Numbered from the stretch's first letter, positions 1 through 9,120 are shown. The stretch is 64,000 nt of DNA from G958296245 sp963664035 (GCA_963664035.2 OY760867.2:2108001-2172000); one strand, 5' to 3'. Translations and numbers: made by a program. The notes: a model not told the origin generated them from the sequence alone.

Positions 1-365
1 TCAGTCTCGTGGTACCACCCAGATTACCCCGGCGCAAGCCGGGGTCTCTCGAAGGCTGTAACGGCGCCGACCGCCCGACCCTACAGCGCTGGAGCCTGGA
101 GTACGAAGCGCGCAGAACACATTGTATCCTGTGTGTCCTGCATACGCCTACCTCCTGGCTACGCCTTTCGGGCGGGGTGCTCAGGGACGAGTTCGCGAAC
201 GGCGCCGGTTCCCACTCCACCGGCTCTCTGCGGCCTGCCCGCTACTACTTCCCTTCGAAGCATCGGTACGATTCATGCTTGCAGAGGAACTTCATGGTAT
301 CACGGCGCGCCGATTTCTGTCAAATCCGTCTCGTCCCGGCCCCGGCAGGCGTGCCTTCCAAATGG

Positions 366-466
366 CGGTGACGCTCTACGGTAAGGGGGAGGGCTGGTTT
401 GAAACCAGCCCCTACGGGGTGACGGCCGATTGATATGGCGCTGAACCTGAAGGTGGGGGATTTGGG
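366..466 (+). repeat. Dispersed intergenic repeat, copy A
   Basis: The first 543 bases hold no gene I can support. This part contains a composite repeat: a GTGACGCTCTACGG-like start, then the palindromic core GGGCTGGTTTGAAACCAGCC followed by CCTACGGGGTGA, then a GATATGG..CTGAA..GGTGGGGGATTTGGG end. The same blocks recur at 12,157-12,197 and 12,907-12,999, and pieces recur near 10,107 and 28,565. A separate palindrome, CCCCGGCGCAAGCCGGGG, lies near base 28. The repeats sit between genes and just upstream of promoters. Confidence 0.6.
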
Positions 467-473
467 TTGCGGA

Positions 474-503
474 TTGCGGAGCCTGCGGCGGCGGGCATAG
501 AAT
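474..503 (+). promoter_or_regulatory. Candidate sigma-70 type promoter for the SDR gene
   Basis: TTGCGG (474-479) and TAGAAT (498-503) are separated by 18 bases, about 40 bases before the chosen GTG start of the epimerase-like gene. This is a pattern match only. Confidence 0.4.
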
Positions 504-543
504 GTGCGGCGGGCGGCCCCGGTGGGGCCGCGGAGGGTTTGCC

Positions 544-1293
544 GTGAACGTACTCGTACTTGGCGCAGCCGGGATGCTGGGGCCGCACGTGGTGAAGGCG
601 CTGGAGGGCGAGCACAGCCTCCGCCTGACGGACATAGGCGCTGCCCCGGTAACGGACCACGAGTACCTGCGGGTGGACGCGGGCGACCTCGACCAGGTCG
701 TTGCCGCCGCGGAGGGGATGGACGCCATAGTCAACCTGTCGGTGCTCAGGCAGGACCCGCAGCTTGCCTTCGACGTGAGCGCCAGGGGCTGCTACAACAT
801 GATGACGGCGGCGGTCGAGCACGGCATCGACCGGGTGATCAACACCGGGCCCCACTTCACCATCACCGGCCCTTCCTTCGAGCTGTTCGACCACGGCATC
901 ACCGGCGACGTTACCTCCCAGTCCGGCACTGGCCTATACGCCCTCACGAAGTCGCTGGGGCAGGAGATCTGCAGGGTGTTCACCGAGCGCCACGACATCT
1001 CTGTCATGACGCTGCTGTTCTACAACTTCAGGGACGTGGACGACCACTCGGCCGACGGGCAGGACTTCACCCCGTACTCGGTATCCTGGCAGGACGCTGG
1101 CGCCGCCTTCGCCGCCGCCCTCGCGACGGACCCGGCCACGCTTCCGTCCAGGTGCGAGGCGTTCCTGATACTCGCCGACCTGCCGCACGGCAAGTTCAGC
1201 AACGAGAAGGCGAAGCGGCTGTTGGGCTGGCAGCCGGTCCACAGCCTGGAGCAGTTCTGGAAGAAGGGCGCGCCCAGCCGCCAGTCGCCGTAG
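544..1293 (+). CDS. NAD-dependent epimerase/dehydratase (extended SDR family)
   Basis: This 249-residue protein has the N-terminal Rossmann dinucleotide motif GAAGMLG at residues 7-13 and the catalytic pair Y132-xxx-K136 (YALTK), both hallmarks of extended short-chain dehydrogenases/reductases. Members oxidise, epimerise or dehydrate nucleotide-sugar or related substrates using NAD(P). The substrate cannot be read from the sequence. At about 250 residues it is shorter than typical sugar epimerases (around 310), mainly because the C-terminal substrate domain is compact. I chose the GTG at 544 because the next residues form the first beta strand (NVLVLG); an in-frame ATG at 502 would add 14 Arg/Gly-rich residues unlike the family. 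It stands alone between a repeat-rich region and a convergent solute-binding protein gene. Family assignment is firm, function is not. Confidence 0.8.
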   Translation: MNVLVLGAAGMLGPHVVKALEGEHSLRLTDIGAAPVTDHEYLRVDAGDLDQVVAAAEGMDAIVNLSVLRQDPQLAFDVSARGCYNMMTAAVEHGIDRVINTGPHFTITGPSFELFDHGITGDVTSQSGTGLYALTKSLGQEICRVFTERHDISVMTLLFYNFRDVDDHSADGQDFTPYSVSWQDAGAAFAAALATDPATLPSRCEAFLILADLPHGKFSNEKAKRLLGWQPVHSLEQFWKKGAPSRQSP

Positions 1294-1329
1294 GGTAGGG
1301 CGCTCGCGAGAACCTGTTTCAGGACCCTC

Positions 1330-1400
1330 GATTCCCCCTCATCCCTTCGACATGCTCAGGGCAGGCTCTAACCTTCTCCCACATAGGGGAGAAGGGATTA
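1330..1400. repeat. Dispersed palindromic repeat between convergent genes
   Basis: The block carries CCCTTCGACATGCTCAGGG and then CTCTAACC followed by a hairpin whose arms are CCTTCTCCC (1372-1380) and GGGAGAAGG (1387-1395). The CTCTAACCTTC..CCC/GGG..GAAGGGA hairpin recurs at about 10,031-10,070. It lies between two convergent genes, so it could help terminate both, but no T-run follows it in either direction. Confidence 0.5.
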
Positions 1401-1437
1401 AAAGTAAGTTCTGCCTCGTAAGGGACGCCCTACGGTC

Positions 1438-3264
1438 TTATTCCCCCACCGTCCAGCGGTCGAGGCGCCACCACCAGTGGGCGTCCGAGCGGAACAGCGG
1501 CTGGACGTAGACCTCCCCCAGGCTGCCCGCCGCGGGGGCGCTGCGCCTGCCGGGTGTATCGAAGCCCGGCACGTACACCGACGAGGCGTAGAGGTGCAGC
1601 GTAGCGGCGGCGCTTACCGGGACCACCGGCAGGCCGCGCGCGAGGTTGTCGCTGATCCGGACGCCTATGGGCCGCCGCTCTTCGGACAGGGAGGTCGTCA
1701 GCGCCCTATCTATGAGGCTGTCAAGCTCCGGGTGGGCGTAGCCGTTCGGATTCGCGCCCTGCGAGTGGAACTGCACGTACATCCCCGAATCGACGAAGGG
1801 CGTCCAGCCGCCGGCGCGCGCAATGTCGTAGCCGCCGCCGTAGTAGACGCCGATCCAGCTTGGCGTGTCCATGATCTCGTACTCGAGCTTCAACCCCGCC
1901 TCCAGGAGCATCCCGCGCTCCGTCTCGATCTGGTCGGAGGCGGCGCCGGGGGCCGCGGCGTAGCTCGGCGTCTTCACGGCCACGCTCCGGTCGAACTGCC
2001 AGCCTGTGCTCTCGAGCAGTTGCCTCGCGCCCTGCGGGTCGTGGGCGTAGGCGCGGTCTATCTCCGGGGTCCGGTGGAACGGGAGGAAGGCGACGCTGTT
2101 GTAGGCCGTGCCGAGGCCGCCGAGGTGTCTGTCTATGAGGGCGGCCCTGTCGAGCGCGTGCATCAGCACCAGCCGCCTCTGGGCGTCGCCGAATAGCTCT
2201 CCCTGGGTGTTGAAGGCGTAGCCGGAAGTGGAGGCGCCGCCGACGGCCGCCACCTCGAACAGCGGGTCGTCGAACAGGCTCTCGAGGTTGCCGGCCTCGA
2301 TTTCGCCGGCCCTGTTGACGGCGACGACCCCCCTGCGGAAGGCGTCCGCGGCCGCGTAGGGGTCCTCGATGGCGAAGAGCGCCTTGCGGTGGATGCCGGG
2401 AGCGCCCATGTAGTAGTCGCGGTTCGCGCGCAGCTCTACCACGTTGTCGTACTTGCGGGGCGTGAACACGTAGGGGCCCGATCCGACAAGCTGGCCGCTG
2501 AAGAACGGGTGGCCCTCCAGCTCGTCCGACGCCACGCCCCCGAGGATGCGCTCGGGCAGCACGTGCGCCTGCCAGAGAGCGTCCATCAGCGCAGAAGTGG
2601 GCCTCGTTCGCAGCACGAGGGTGTTGTCGTCCACGGCGACTATCCCATGGACGTTCGGGGCGCGCCCCGAGATGAAGTCATCGGCCCCGTCGATGGCCGT
2701 CAGCCCGGCGAACCGCCCTCCGGCGCGCGCGTACTCGTTCAGGGAGTAGGCAACGTCGTCGGCGGTGACGGGCGCGCCGTCGTGGAAGGACGCGCCCTTC
2801 CTGAGATGGAATGTCCACTCGGAGCCGTTCGCGCTGACCTCCCACCGCTCGGCGAGGTCGGGCTGCCATCCCAGGTCGATCGGGTCGGCGGCGACAAGGC
2901 GCGATGCGACGTGGTGCAACACCTCCTGGGCGGAGACCCCCGCGCCGTTGAAGGGCGAGAAGCCGGCGGGCAGGGCGGACACCCGCACGCCGACGACCTC
3001 CTGGTCGTCTCCGCGCAGCGTGCCTCCCACGCCGAGCACGAGGTCGTTCCGGAGGGTCACGACCTGCTCCACGGGCACCTGCCTGATGACCTCTTTCTCG
3101 ATGGTTATCACCCGCTCTTGGGGAACCCTCTTGATTACTTCCGTATCTACGAACACCGTCTTTTCTACTGGGACTTCCTTGACGACGGTCTCGGTCCGGC
3201 AGGACGTGGCGGCGATCATGGCCGGCAAGAACAGGAGGAGCAGGGCGGTCTTCCAATCTTTCAT
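1438..3264 (-). CDS. ABC transporter solute-binding lipoprotein, family 5 (peptide/nickel type)
   Basis: This 608-residue protein starts with a lipoprotein signal (MKDWKTALLLLFLPAMIAATSC) whose lipobox Cys is residue 22, so it should be anchored outside the membrane. Residues 23-75 form a stretch of EVPVEK / KEVIRQVPVE-type units, a linker often seen in Chloroflexota binding proteins. The remainder fits the family 5 extracellular binding proteins: YSLNEYARAG in a predicted binding lobe, 'SGPYVFTPRKYDN', and a C-terminal lobe with 'RRPIGVRISDNLARGLPVVPV'. Such proteins deliver oligopeptides, opines, nickel or other small solutes to an inner-membrane permease. No permease or ATPase genes adjoin it, so it is an orphan binding protein here. 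The ligand is unknown. The start has ATG with the signal peptide directly after it. Confidence 0.88.
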   Translation of the reverse strand: MKDWKTALLLLFLPAMIAATSCRTETVVKEVPVEKTVFVDTEVIKRVPQERVITIEKEVIRQVPVEQVVTLRNDLVLGVGGTLRGDDQEVVGVRVSALPAGFSPFNGAGVSAQEVLHHVASRLVAADPIDLGWQPDLAERWEVSANGSEWTFHLRKGASFHDGAPVTADDVAYSLNEYARAGGRFAGLTAIDGADDFISGRAPNVHGIVAVDDNTLVLRTRPTSALMDALWQAHVLPERILGGVASDELEGHPFFSGQLVGSGPYVFTPRKYDNVVELRANRDYYMGAPGIHRKALFAIEDPYAAADAFRRGVVAVNRAGEIEAGNLESLFDDPLFEVAAVGGASTSGYAFNTQGELFGDAQRRLVLMHALDRAALIDRHLGGLGTAYNSVAFLPFHRTPEIDRAYAHDPQGARQLLESTGWQFDRSVAVKTPSYAAAPGAASDQIETERGMLLEAGLKLEYEIMDTPSWIGVYYGGGYDIARAGGWTPFVDSGMYVQFHSQGANPNGYAHPELDSLIDRALTTSLSEERRPIGVRISDNLARGLPVVPVSAAATLHLYASSVYVPGFDTPGRRSAPAAGSLGEVYVQPLFRSDAHWWWRLDRWTVGE

Positions 3265-3410
3265 TGAACGAACCTTCGGGTGTGACTGGGGGCGGAAATC
3301 GCCCCTATGGTCGATATATCACCCGACAGGCGGGGCGTTCAACGCAAGTAAGGGTACAAAATGCGTGGATTCGGCCTGGGATTAGAAAAGTCCGGGAAGT
3401 CTCAGCCTCG

Positions 3411-4586
3411 TCAGGGGACGTTGACGCGCATGGCCGCGGCCCCGCCCCCGCCGTGGCAGACGGCGGCTATTCCGCTCTTGAGGCCCTTCTCCATCAGCGA
3501 GTAGAGCAGGGTGACCAGGACCCGCGCGCCGCTGGCGCCGATGGGGTGGCCGAGGGCAACCGCGCCGCCCCTGGCGTTGACCCTGTCCCAGTCCCAGCCC
3601 AGGACGCGCCCGTTGGCGACGACCTGCGACGAGAATGCTTCGTTGACCTCGAACAGGTCGATGTCGTCCAGGGTGAGGCCGGCGCGTCGCAGCAGCTTTT
3701 CGATGGCCTCCGCGGGCGCCTCGAATAGCCGCTCCGGCTCCGTGGCGACCAGCGTATGGTCCTCTATGAAGGCGATGGGCTCGGCGCCCAGGTCGCCGGC
3801 GCGCCGCTCGCTTGCCAGCACCAGGGCGGCCGCGCCGTCCGATATCTGGGACGAGTTGCCCGCCGTGACCGTCCGGCCGGGGGGGAAGGCGGGCTTCAGG
3901 CCGGCAAGCTCTTCGAGCGAAGCGTCGGCGCGCGGCCCCTCGTCGCGGTCCACGGTTACCGGGCCGCGCCGTCGGCGCGCCGTCACCGGCGCGATCTCGC
4001 CGTTCCCGTTCCGGGAGGCGGCGGCCTTCACGTTGCTCCCGAGGGCGAAGGCGTCCTGTTCCTGCCTGGTGACCTCGAACTTGGCGGCGGTCTGCTCGGC
4101 TATGTGGCCCATGTGGCAGTCGTTGAAGCAGCACCAGAGGCCATCGTGGACCATGGAGTCGGCCATCTCCCAGTTGCCGAGGCGCTTGCCGGCGCGGCTG
4201 TCCTTCAACAGGTGGGGGGCGCGGCTCATGCTCTCCATGCCGCCCGCGACGACGACGCGGGCGTCCTCTGACCTTATCAGCGACGACGCGAGCGACGCGG
4301 CGGCCATGCCGGAGGCGCAGACCTTGTTCACCGTGAGCGCCGACGTGGTGTGGGGGATGCCGCCGCCGATCCCCGCCTGCCTCGCCGGGGCCTGCCCGAG
4401 CCCGGCGCCCAGGACGTTGCCCATGATGACGTAGTCGACGTCGCCGGGCGATACGCCGGCGCGCTCCACGGCTGCGCCGATGGCCGCCGCGCCCAGGGCT
4501 GGGGCGGCGACCTCGGACAGCGCCCCGCCCAGCTTGCCTATGGGCGTGCGCGCGGCGCCCAGTACGGCGATCGGCTCACCTTTCAT
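3411..4586 (-). CDS. Acetyl-CoA acetyltransferase / thiolase
   Basis: The 391-residue product is a full-length thiolase. It carries the nucleophile region VNKVCASGMAA (Cys about residue 90), the NEAFSSQ motif, the GHPIGASGAR loop with the catalytic His, and a C-terminal CHGGGGAAAM segment with the second catalytic Cys. Thiolases condense two acetyl-CoA to acetoacetyl-CoA or cleave 3-ketoacyl-CoA in fatty-acid degradation; the direction used here is not evident. It overlaps the end of the upstream sulfatase gene by 11 bases, so the two are probably translated from one mRNA. Nothing in the active site appears missing. Confidence 0.93.
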   Translation of the reverse strand: MKGEPIAVLGAARTPIGKLGGALSEVAAPALGAAAIGAAVERAGVSPGDVDYVIMGNVLGAGLGQAPARQAGIGGGIPHTTSALTVNKVCASGMAAASLASSLIRSEDARVVVAGGMESMSRAPHLLKDSRAGKRLGNWEMADSMVHDGLWCCFNDCHMGHIAEQTAAKFEVTRQEQDAFALGSNVKAAASRNGNGEIAPVTARRRRGPVTVDRDEGPRADASLEELAGLKPAFPPGRTVTAGNSSQISDGAAALVLASERRAGDLGAEPIAFIEDHTLVATEPERLFEAPAEAIEKLLRRAGLTLDDIDLFEVNEAFSSQVVANGRVLGWDWDRVNARGGAVALGHPIGASGARVLVTLLYSLMEKGLKSGIAAVCHGGGGAAAMRVNVP

Positions 4587-6114
4587 GGTCTCCTCCGTGG
4601 TCCAGGTAGCTCATCTCAGGGCGCAGGCCCCACCTGTAGGCGTCGGGCGGCTGCACGTTCCGCGCCCACGCGGTCATCATCCCCACGTCGCGATGGGCCG
4701 CCTCCATCTCCAGCGCCACGGCGTCCGGGTCCCACTCCTCCAACACCTCGGAGGTTAGGTCGTTGCGCACGCTCCGGCGGCCGGGGTCGGACGCCAGGTC
4801 GCGCGTCTCGCCGGGGTCTTCTCGCAGGTTGAATAGCTGCGGCTCCATTCCATCATAGTATACGAGCTTCCAGTCGCCGCGTCGCACCATGCGGTGGCGC
4901 CAGCCGTTCTTGCCGGCGTCCGGCAGGGGAGACCGTAGGCCGCCGGCCAGCGCCTCGGAGGTGGGGTCGGTGCAGTACTCGGAGAATGCGACGTCGTCCC
5001 ACGGCGTCCGGCCGGGCTCCCGCAGCAGGCCCAGGAAGCTGCGCCCGCGTGAGCGCGGCAGCGGGGGCGCGCCGATGGCGTCCAGGACGGTTGCGTTGAG
5101 GTCCAGGTGGCTTACGACCCGCCCGCAGCGGCTGCCCTCGGGCAGGACGCCGGGCCACGACAGCAACATCGGCACCCTGACGGACTCCTCGTAGAAGGTC
5201 TGCTTCCACCATAGGCCGTGCTCGCCCAGCACGTCGCCGTGGTCGGAGGTGTAGACGACGAGGGTGTCGCCGCCCAGTCCGTTGCGCTCCAGAGCGTCCA
5301 GCACCTCGCCGATCATGGCGTCCATGCGCGTGACGAGCGCCCAGTAGGCCGTGCGCGCCCGCATCGTCTCTTCGGGCGTAACGTCGGCGATGCCGCACTG
5401 CTCCCGCCACCAGCGCAGGTAGGGGTGCATCGCACCGACGGGCTCCGGGCGGCTCGGCATCGGTACCGCGCCCTCGTACGGGTCGTAGTCGCGCTTGCGC
5501 GCGACGTAGGGCTGGTGGGGCAGCATGAGCCCCAGCGAGAGGGAGAAAGGCGCCGCCCGCTCGCCGGCCCGCCTGCGGGCGCCGATGCCGTCGATGATCT
5601 CCACCGCCTCACGGATGACGTGCTCGTCGTGGACCTCGTAGGCGCTCTGGCCGAGGCCCGACTTCCGCAGGCTGACGCGGTGGGGGCCGGTCGTGCCCGC
5701 GAGCGTCCCGTGGTCCACCGGCGAGCCGCCGGCGTAGTTGGGGCCGTGGTCGCCGACGAAGCGCTCGGCGTAGCCGTGAAGCTGGTCGGGGCCGTTGAAG
5801 TGCAGGCGGCCCACCTGCGCGGGGCGGTAGCCGGCGGCGCCCATCGCGTGCGCCATGGTGGGGATGGCCGAGTCCAGCACGTGCATGTTCGTCCAGACGC
5901 GGTTCTCGAAGGGGTGGCGGCCCGTGAGCAGCGAGCTGCGGGAGGGCACGCATATGGGGGAGGCGCAGTATGCGGCGTCCATGACGACGCCGCGGGCGGC
6001 GAGGCCGTCGAGGTTGGGGGTCCGCGCGACGGGGTCGCCGTAGCAGCCTGTGACGGCGGCGCAGTGCTGGTCGGACTGGATGAAGAGGACGTTGGGGCGG
6101 TTAGTCTCGGTCAA
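4576..6114 (-). CDS. Sulfatase of the alkaline-phosphatase superfamily (arylsulfatase-like)
   Basis: The protein (512 residues from the start chosen) begins NRPNVLFIQSDQH, the metal-binding strand of sulfatases (Asp15). The formylglycine signature C-x-P-S-R is intact as ICVPSRSSLLTGRHP with Cys55, so it should be activated by a formylglycine-generating enzyme. Later metal-site motifs (YTSDHGDVLGEHG, KQTFYEESVRVP) are present. It hydrolyses an organic sulfate ester or possibly a phosphonate; the substrate is unknown. No signal peptide is seen, so it is probably cytoplasmic. I chose the TTG at 6114 because conservation begins right after it; a longer in-frame ORF reaches 6279 but covers the zinc-finger codons of the upstream helicase in another frame. 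The start overlaps the last codons of that zinc-finger extension, and the stop overlaps the thiolase gene. Confidence 0.9.
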   Translation of the reverse strand: MTETNRPNVLFIQSDQHCAAVTGCYGDPVARTPNLDGLAARGVVMDAAYCASPICVPSRSSLLTGRHPFENRVWTNMHVLDSAIPTMAHAMGAAGYRPAQVGRLHFNGPDQLHGYAERFVGDHGPNYAGGSPVDHGTLAGTTGPHRVSLRKSGLGQSAYEVHDEHVIREAVEIIDGIGARRRAGERAAPFSLSLGLMLPHQPYVARKRDYDPYEGAVPMPSRPEPVGAMHPYLRWWREQCGIADVTPEETMRARTAYWALVTRMDAMIGEVLDALERNGLGGDTLVVYTSDHGDVLGEHGLWWKQTFYEESVRVPMLLSWPGVLPEGSRCGRVVSHLDLNATVLDAIGAPPLPRSRGRSFLGLLREPGRTPWDDVAFSEYCTDPTSEALAGGLRSPLPDAGKNGWRHRMVRRGDWKLVYYDGMEPQLFNLREDPGETRDLASDPGRRSVRNDLTSEVLEEWDPDAVALEMEAAHRDVGMMTAWARNVQPPDAYRWGLRPEMSYLDHGGDHER

Positions 6115-6400
6115 TGTTCTTCGTGTATCTGCATGAAGGCTCGGACGGGTTGTACTCCGAACACCCCCAGAAGGCCCCACCCTGCCGCCGTAGCAGGATG
6201 CCTGTGCCGCACCTGGGGCACACGATCGGTGGGCGGTTGCAGGCCGTGTTCGTACACTTAGCCGGACTTCCCTGTCCATCGACCATCGCGTGGCCCGATT
6301 CGCAGTTTGGACATTGGGGAGCGAGGTGCTGACAGCGCCGGTTGGAGCAGCACAAGTTCTTGCTCTCCTGTACCAGGCGCCCGCTGGAGCAACGTGGGCA
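6101..6400 (-). other. In-frame zinc-finger extension of the helicase, after an amber codon
   Basis: Immediately after the TAG at 6401-6403 the helicase reading frame continues open for about 99 codons to a TAA at 6101. The translated segment starts CPRCSSGRLV, includes CCSNRRCQH, CPNC, CTNTAC and CPRCG..C, and ends near SCRYTKNIDRD. These are topoisomerase-type C4 zinc ribbons, which commonly form the C-terminus of UvrD/HelD-like helicases. The first Cys pair begins at the very next codon after the stop. It could be translated by readthrough or restart, be the recent relic of a truncated tail, or reflect a single-base sequence error. The downstream sulfatase start overlaps its end, as expected if the whole frame was originally one gene. 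Confidence 0.75.
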
Positions 6401-8920
6401 CTACGGCGCGAGTGCGTCGATTTGCCGTATGCTGCCAGACTGCCGGAGCAACTCGGTAACGAACGTCGAGGGCCGTACCGGGTCGGTGATGAGGTACGCG
6501 CCTATGCGCGCCCGGGTCATCGCCACGTAGAAGAGGCGGCGCTCCTCGGCAAACGGGTACGCGCGCTCTGAAACCTGAGGCAACACCAGATCGAGCAGCG
6601 AATTGTCCTCGAATCGCGAAGGGAAGCCCCAGCGGCCTTCCTTGAGGTCGAGCACGACCACGTAGTCCGCTTCGCGCCCCTTTGCACTGTGGACGGTGCT
6701 GAACTCCTCCCTAGGCAACTTGCTTGGCAGCGCGTCCTTGCTGTTGTTGTAGCGCCCCAACACCAGGACGGAGTGGCCGTTGCCGCGTGCGGATGTCTCG
6801 ATGTCTTCCCGAACGAGCCGCAGGCCGGCGGCGGGATCGGCGGCGGCGACGACGGTGATACCCTTGTCTTCGGCGCGCCTCGCGGATCTCAGCGACCGTT
6901 GCGTCTGTTCCGGGTTGCGCCGCACGAACTCGGTCGAGGGACCGAGAATGCCATCGGCGAAGCGGAAGGTCCGGCTCAGCTCTCGCTTCTTTACATGGCC
7001 CAGGTAGTCGCCGCAGTTCCGTAGGAGCCCTACGTCGCTTCCCGCGAAGCGGTTGATCGACTGCCAGTCGTCGCCCACGAGGAAGTACGCTGTGCCGTCG
7101 CGCCGCAGCGCCTCGAGTAGCTTCATTCGCCCCGCGGATATGTCCTGGAACTCGTCGACCAGCACGTAGCGGTAGGGCGTTTCCCATTTGCCTTCGCGGA
7201 TGTAGCGAGCGGCCCTGTTTATCAGGTCGTGGAAGTCCAGCTCCCCCGCGGCCTCAAGCCGTTGTTCGTATCGAGTGTGTACCTGGTCGAAGACTTCGAG
7301 AAATCCCTCGTTACGCCACAGCGTGCCGCGTTTGCTGGCACGGGCGCGCAACTCTTGGGACGACAAGCCGTTCGTCTTGACGTGGTTAAGGAACTTTGCC
7401 AGCAGTCTTGCCAGCCATTCGATCAGCTGCTTGGCCAGATCCAGGACTAGCTTTCGTTGTGGGACGCGCTCGAACCGCACTCCTTCCCCTTCAAGCCGCG
7501 CTCGCAGTTTGCGTAGAAGGATGCCTTGCCTGTGCTGCCAGCTATAGGTCTCTATGAGTTTCGTGCCGTATTTCTTATGCGTACGTTTGTGCCACTCGGC
7601 CCTTTCCTTGTACCCCTTCCAACCAAGCGGCGGGCGGCCCCGTTCGTCCAGCGCATAGTGCTCGATGTAGATGTTGTAGTCGGGCAGGAAGAAGTCCGGA
7701 TGATACTGGCGGTACTCCGCCGTTGCGGTCTGCTTCTCGTAAGGGCGTTCATAGTAGAACTTCACGCCGTTTTTCGTGAGGTAGTTCGCGATCTCCAGCT
7801 CCTCGAAGCTCTTGACCCGTGCGCCGCTCAGCGTCCGAAGCTCGACGCTGCGTATGTACGCGTCGTACTCGTCCTGCGTTTCGAAGTCGAATGCCGATTC
7901 GTAGGCCCCATGGTACGAGGCGATGAAGTTGGCCGTGGCGTCCGAATGCTGCGGATCATCCAAGAGTCCGTTGAGGATCTCTTTTAGGGTGGCGTGGAGT
8001 TTCGACTCGTTCTCCGCAAACGGAGCTATGTTTGACCTGGCCTTTTCGACCTCAGCGATGACGCGGTGACCGAAGGCGTGGAAGGTGGATACGCTCTCTG
8101 TCGGGATGCCGCTCGGAAGGCGCTTGCTAATCTCGGAGGCCGCCTTGCGGTTGAATGCCAGGACGAGAATCTCGCTTGGGGAGACACCCTGGTTCCGGAC
8201 CAGGTGGGCGGCTTTGCCGACGATGACCGAGGTCTTGCCCGTTCCGGCGCCCGCGAGAACGCGGGTCGCGTCTTCGTCGGTGGCGATGGCCTCGGCCTGT
8301 TCGGGCGTCAGGGGATCCCGCAGCGCCGTCCGGGCCGCCGCAATCACGTCGGGGGAACGCTTCGAGACGAAGCGGTTGTTCGCGCGCGCTCGCGCCTTTT
8401 CGAATCCCTCCTCGGATTCGAGCGGCGCGAGATGGCGCAGCGCCTCGTCCCCCTCTTGTTCGAGACGCTTACGCACAAGCCCGCCGCACTTGCCAAGCAG
8501 GGTCGCGAGTTCTGCGTGGACCTCGCCGGATTTGGAGTGCCGGATGTAGTATTCGCCAGCGAGGAGCCGGGACAGCCGTCCGTCGAGCTTCGCCAGCTCG
8601 TTGCCCAGCGATGAGGCATGCCGGTCGACCACTCCAAGCACCGCGTCGTGGACTCGGTCCGCTTCCCGCCTGGCAAGTCCTCCGATCGAGTGCCTGGTCC
8701 CGTCCGCCTCGCGGATCGTCAACCTGTTCCAAAACCACGATGGACGGACTGTGATCGCGTCGATCGAGCCAACCGGTATCTCCGCCAGCGCATCGCCGGT
8801 GAGCCGTTCGAGGCGGACCGTTTCGTCGACCAGCGAAATGCGCGCGGGGCCTCGCGCGAGGGACGCGAGGGAGCGGTAGAACGAGGCGCTTTCGGCGGTA
8901 ATCTGCTCGTGTGGCTGCAT
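6401..8920 (-). CDS. HelD/UvrD-like superfamily 1 DNA helicase (helicase IV type)
   Basis: The 839-residue product is a superfamily 1A helicase. It has Walker A GAGTGKT at residues 223-230, the DEAD-box equivalent VLVDEFQD, motif III VGDDWQSINRFAGSD, and a C-terminal motor motif ending FYVAMTRAR. Between the two halves of domain 1 lies a helicase-IV-like insertion with a PD-(D/E)xK appearance (YHPDFFLPDYNIYIEHYALDE, then TKLIETYSW). Residues 1-120 resemble the HelD N-terminal region. Such enzymes unwind 3'-tailed DNA in repair and recombination. The ATG at 8920 is chosen because the upstream in-frame codons are the antisense of tRNA-Gln. Normally this type carries C-terminal zinc ribbons; here they follow in frame but behind a TAG. 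Confidence 0.88.
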   Translation of the reverse strand: MQPHEQITAESASFYRSLASLARGPARISLVDETVRLERLTGDALAEIPVGSIDAITVRPSWFWNRLTIREADGTRHSIGGLARREADRVHDAVLGVVDRHASSLGNELAKLDGRLSRLLAGEYYIRHSKSGEVHAELATLLGKCGGLVRKRLEQEGDEALRHLAPLESEEGFEKARARANNRFVSKRSPDVIAAARTALRDPLTPEQAEAIATDEDATRVLAGAGTGKTSVIVGKAAHLVRNQGVSPSEILVLAFNRKAASEISKRLPSGIPTESVSTFHAFGHRVIAEVEKARSNIAPFAENESKLHATLKEILNGLLDDPQHSDATANFIASYHGAYESAFDFETQDEYDAYIRSVELRTLSGARVKSFEELEIANYLTKNGVKFYYERPYEKQTATAEYRQYHPDFFLPDYNIYIEHYALDERGRPPLGWKGYKERAEWHKRTHKKYGTKLIETYSWQHRQGILLRKLRARLEGEGVRFERVPQRKLVLDLAKQLIEWLARLLAKFLNHVKTNGLSSQELRARASKRGTLWRNEGFLEVFDQVHTRYEQRLEAAGELDFHDLINRAARYIREGKWETPYRYVLVDEFQDISAGRMKLLEALRRDGTAYFLVGDDWQSINRFAGSDVGLLRNCGDYLGHVKKRELSRTFRFADGILGPSTEFVRRNPEQTQRSLRSARRAEDKGITVVAAADPAAGLRLVREDIETSARGNGHSVLVLGRYNNSKDALPSKLPREEFSTVHSAKGREADYVVVLDLKEGRWGFPSRFEDNSLLDLVLPQVSERAYPFAEERRLFYVAMTRARIGAYLITDPVRPSTFVTELLRQSGSIRQIDALAP

Positions 8921-9046
8921 GGCAATCCAGTATACACGATACACGCGGCGGCGGGCGGGCGGCCTACATGGGCGGGGGAGGTGCGGTATAGTAGATGAGC
9001 CTGCTTTGGTGGCCGGCCTGCGGCGGACCCATCCCATAGCAGTCCT

Positions 9047-9120
9047 TGCCCGGTGGTGTAGTGGTAGCACACGGGACTTTGGATCCCTTGACCCAGGTTC
9101 GAATCCTGGCCGGGCAGCCA
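9047..9120 (+). tRNA. tRNA-Gln (anticodon TTG)
   Basis: A 74-nt cloverleaf: acceptor TGCCCGG pairs with CCGGGCA (9110-9116), discriminator G, and an encoded CCA (9118-9120). The anticodon loop CTTTGGA centres on TTG, flanked by CGGGA and TCCCT (four pairs plus one C.U mismatch at the outer position). The T arm contains the standard GGTTCGAATCC. The D arm has GTAGTGGTAGCAC. It lies divergent to the helicase gene. Confidence 0.95.

Noticed and set aside
9..433. Several open frames of 80-140 codons before the first gene
   Set aside because: They cross dispersed repeats, overlap in all frames, and show no recognisable domain or ribosome-binding site.
2389..3267. Long plus-strand frame opposite the solute-binding lipoprotein
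   Set aside because: It is a high-GC shadow of the real gene, with Val/Arg/Gly-rich composition and no domain. The same holds for other long antisense frames, for example at 24,938-26,347 and 5,218-6,261.
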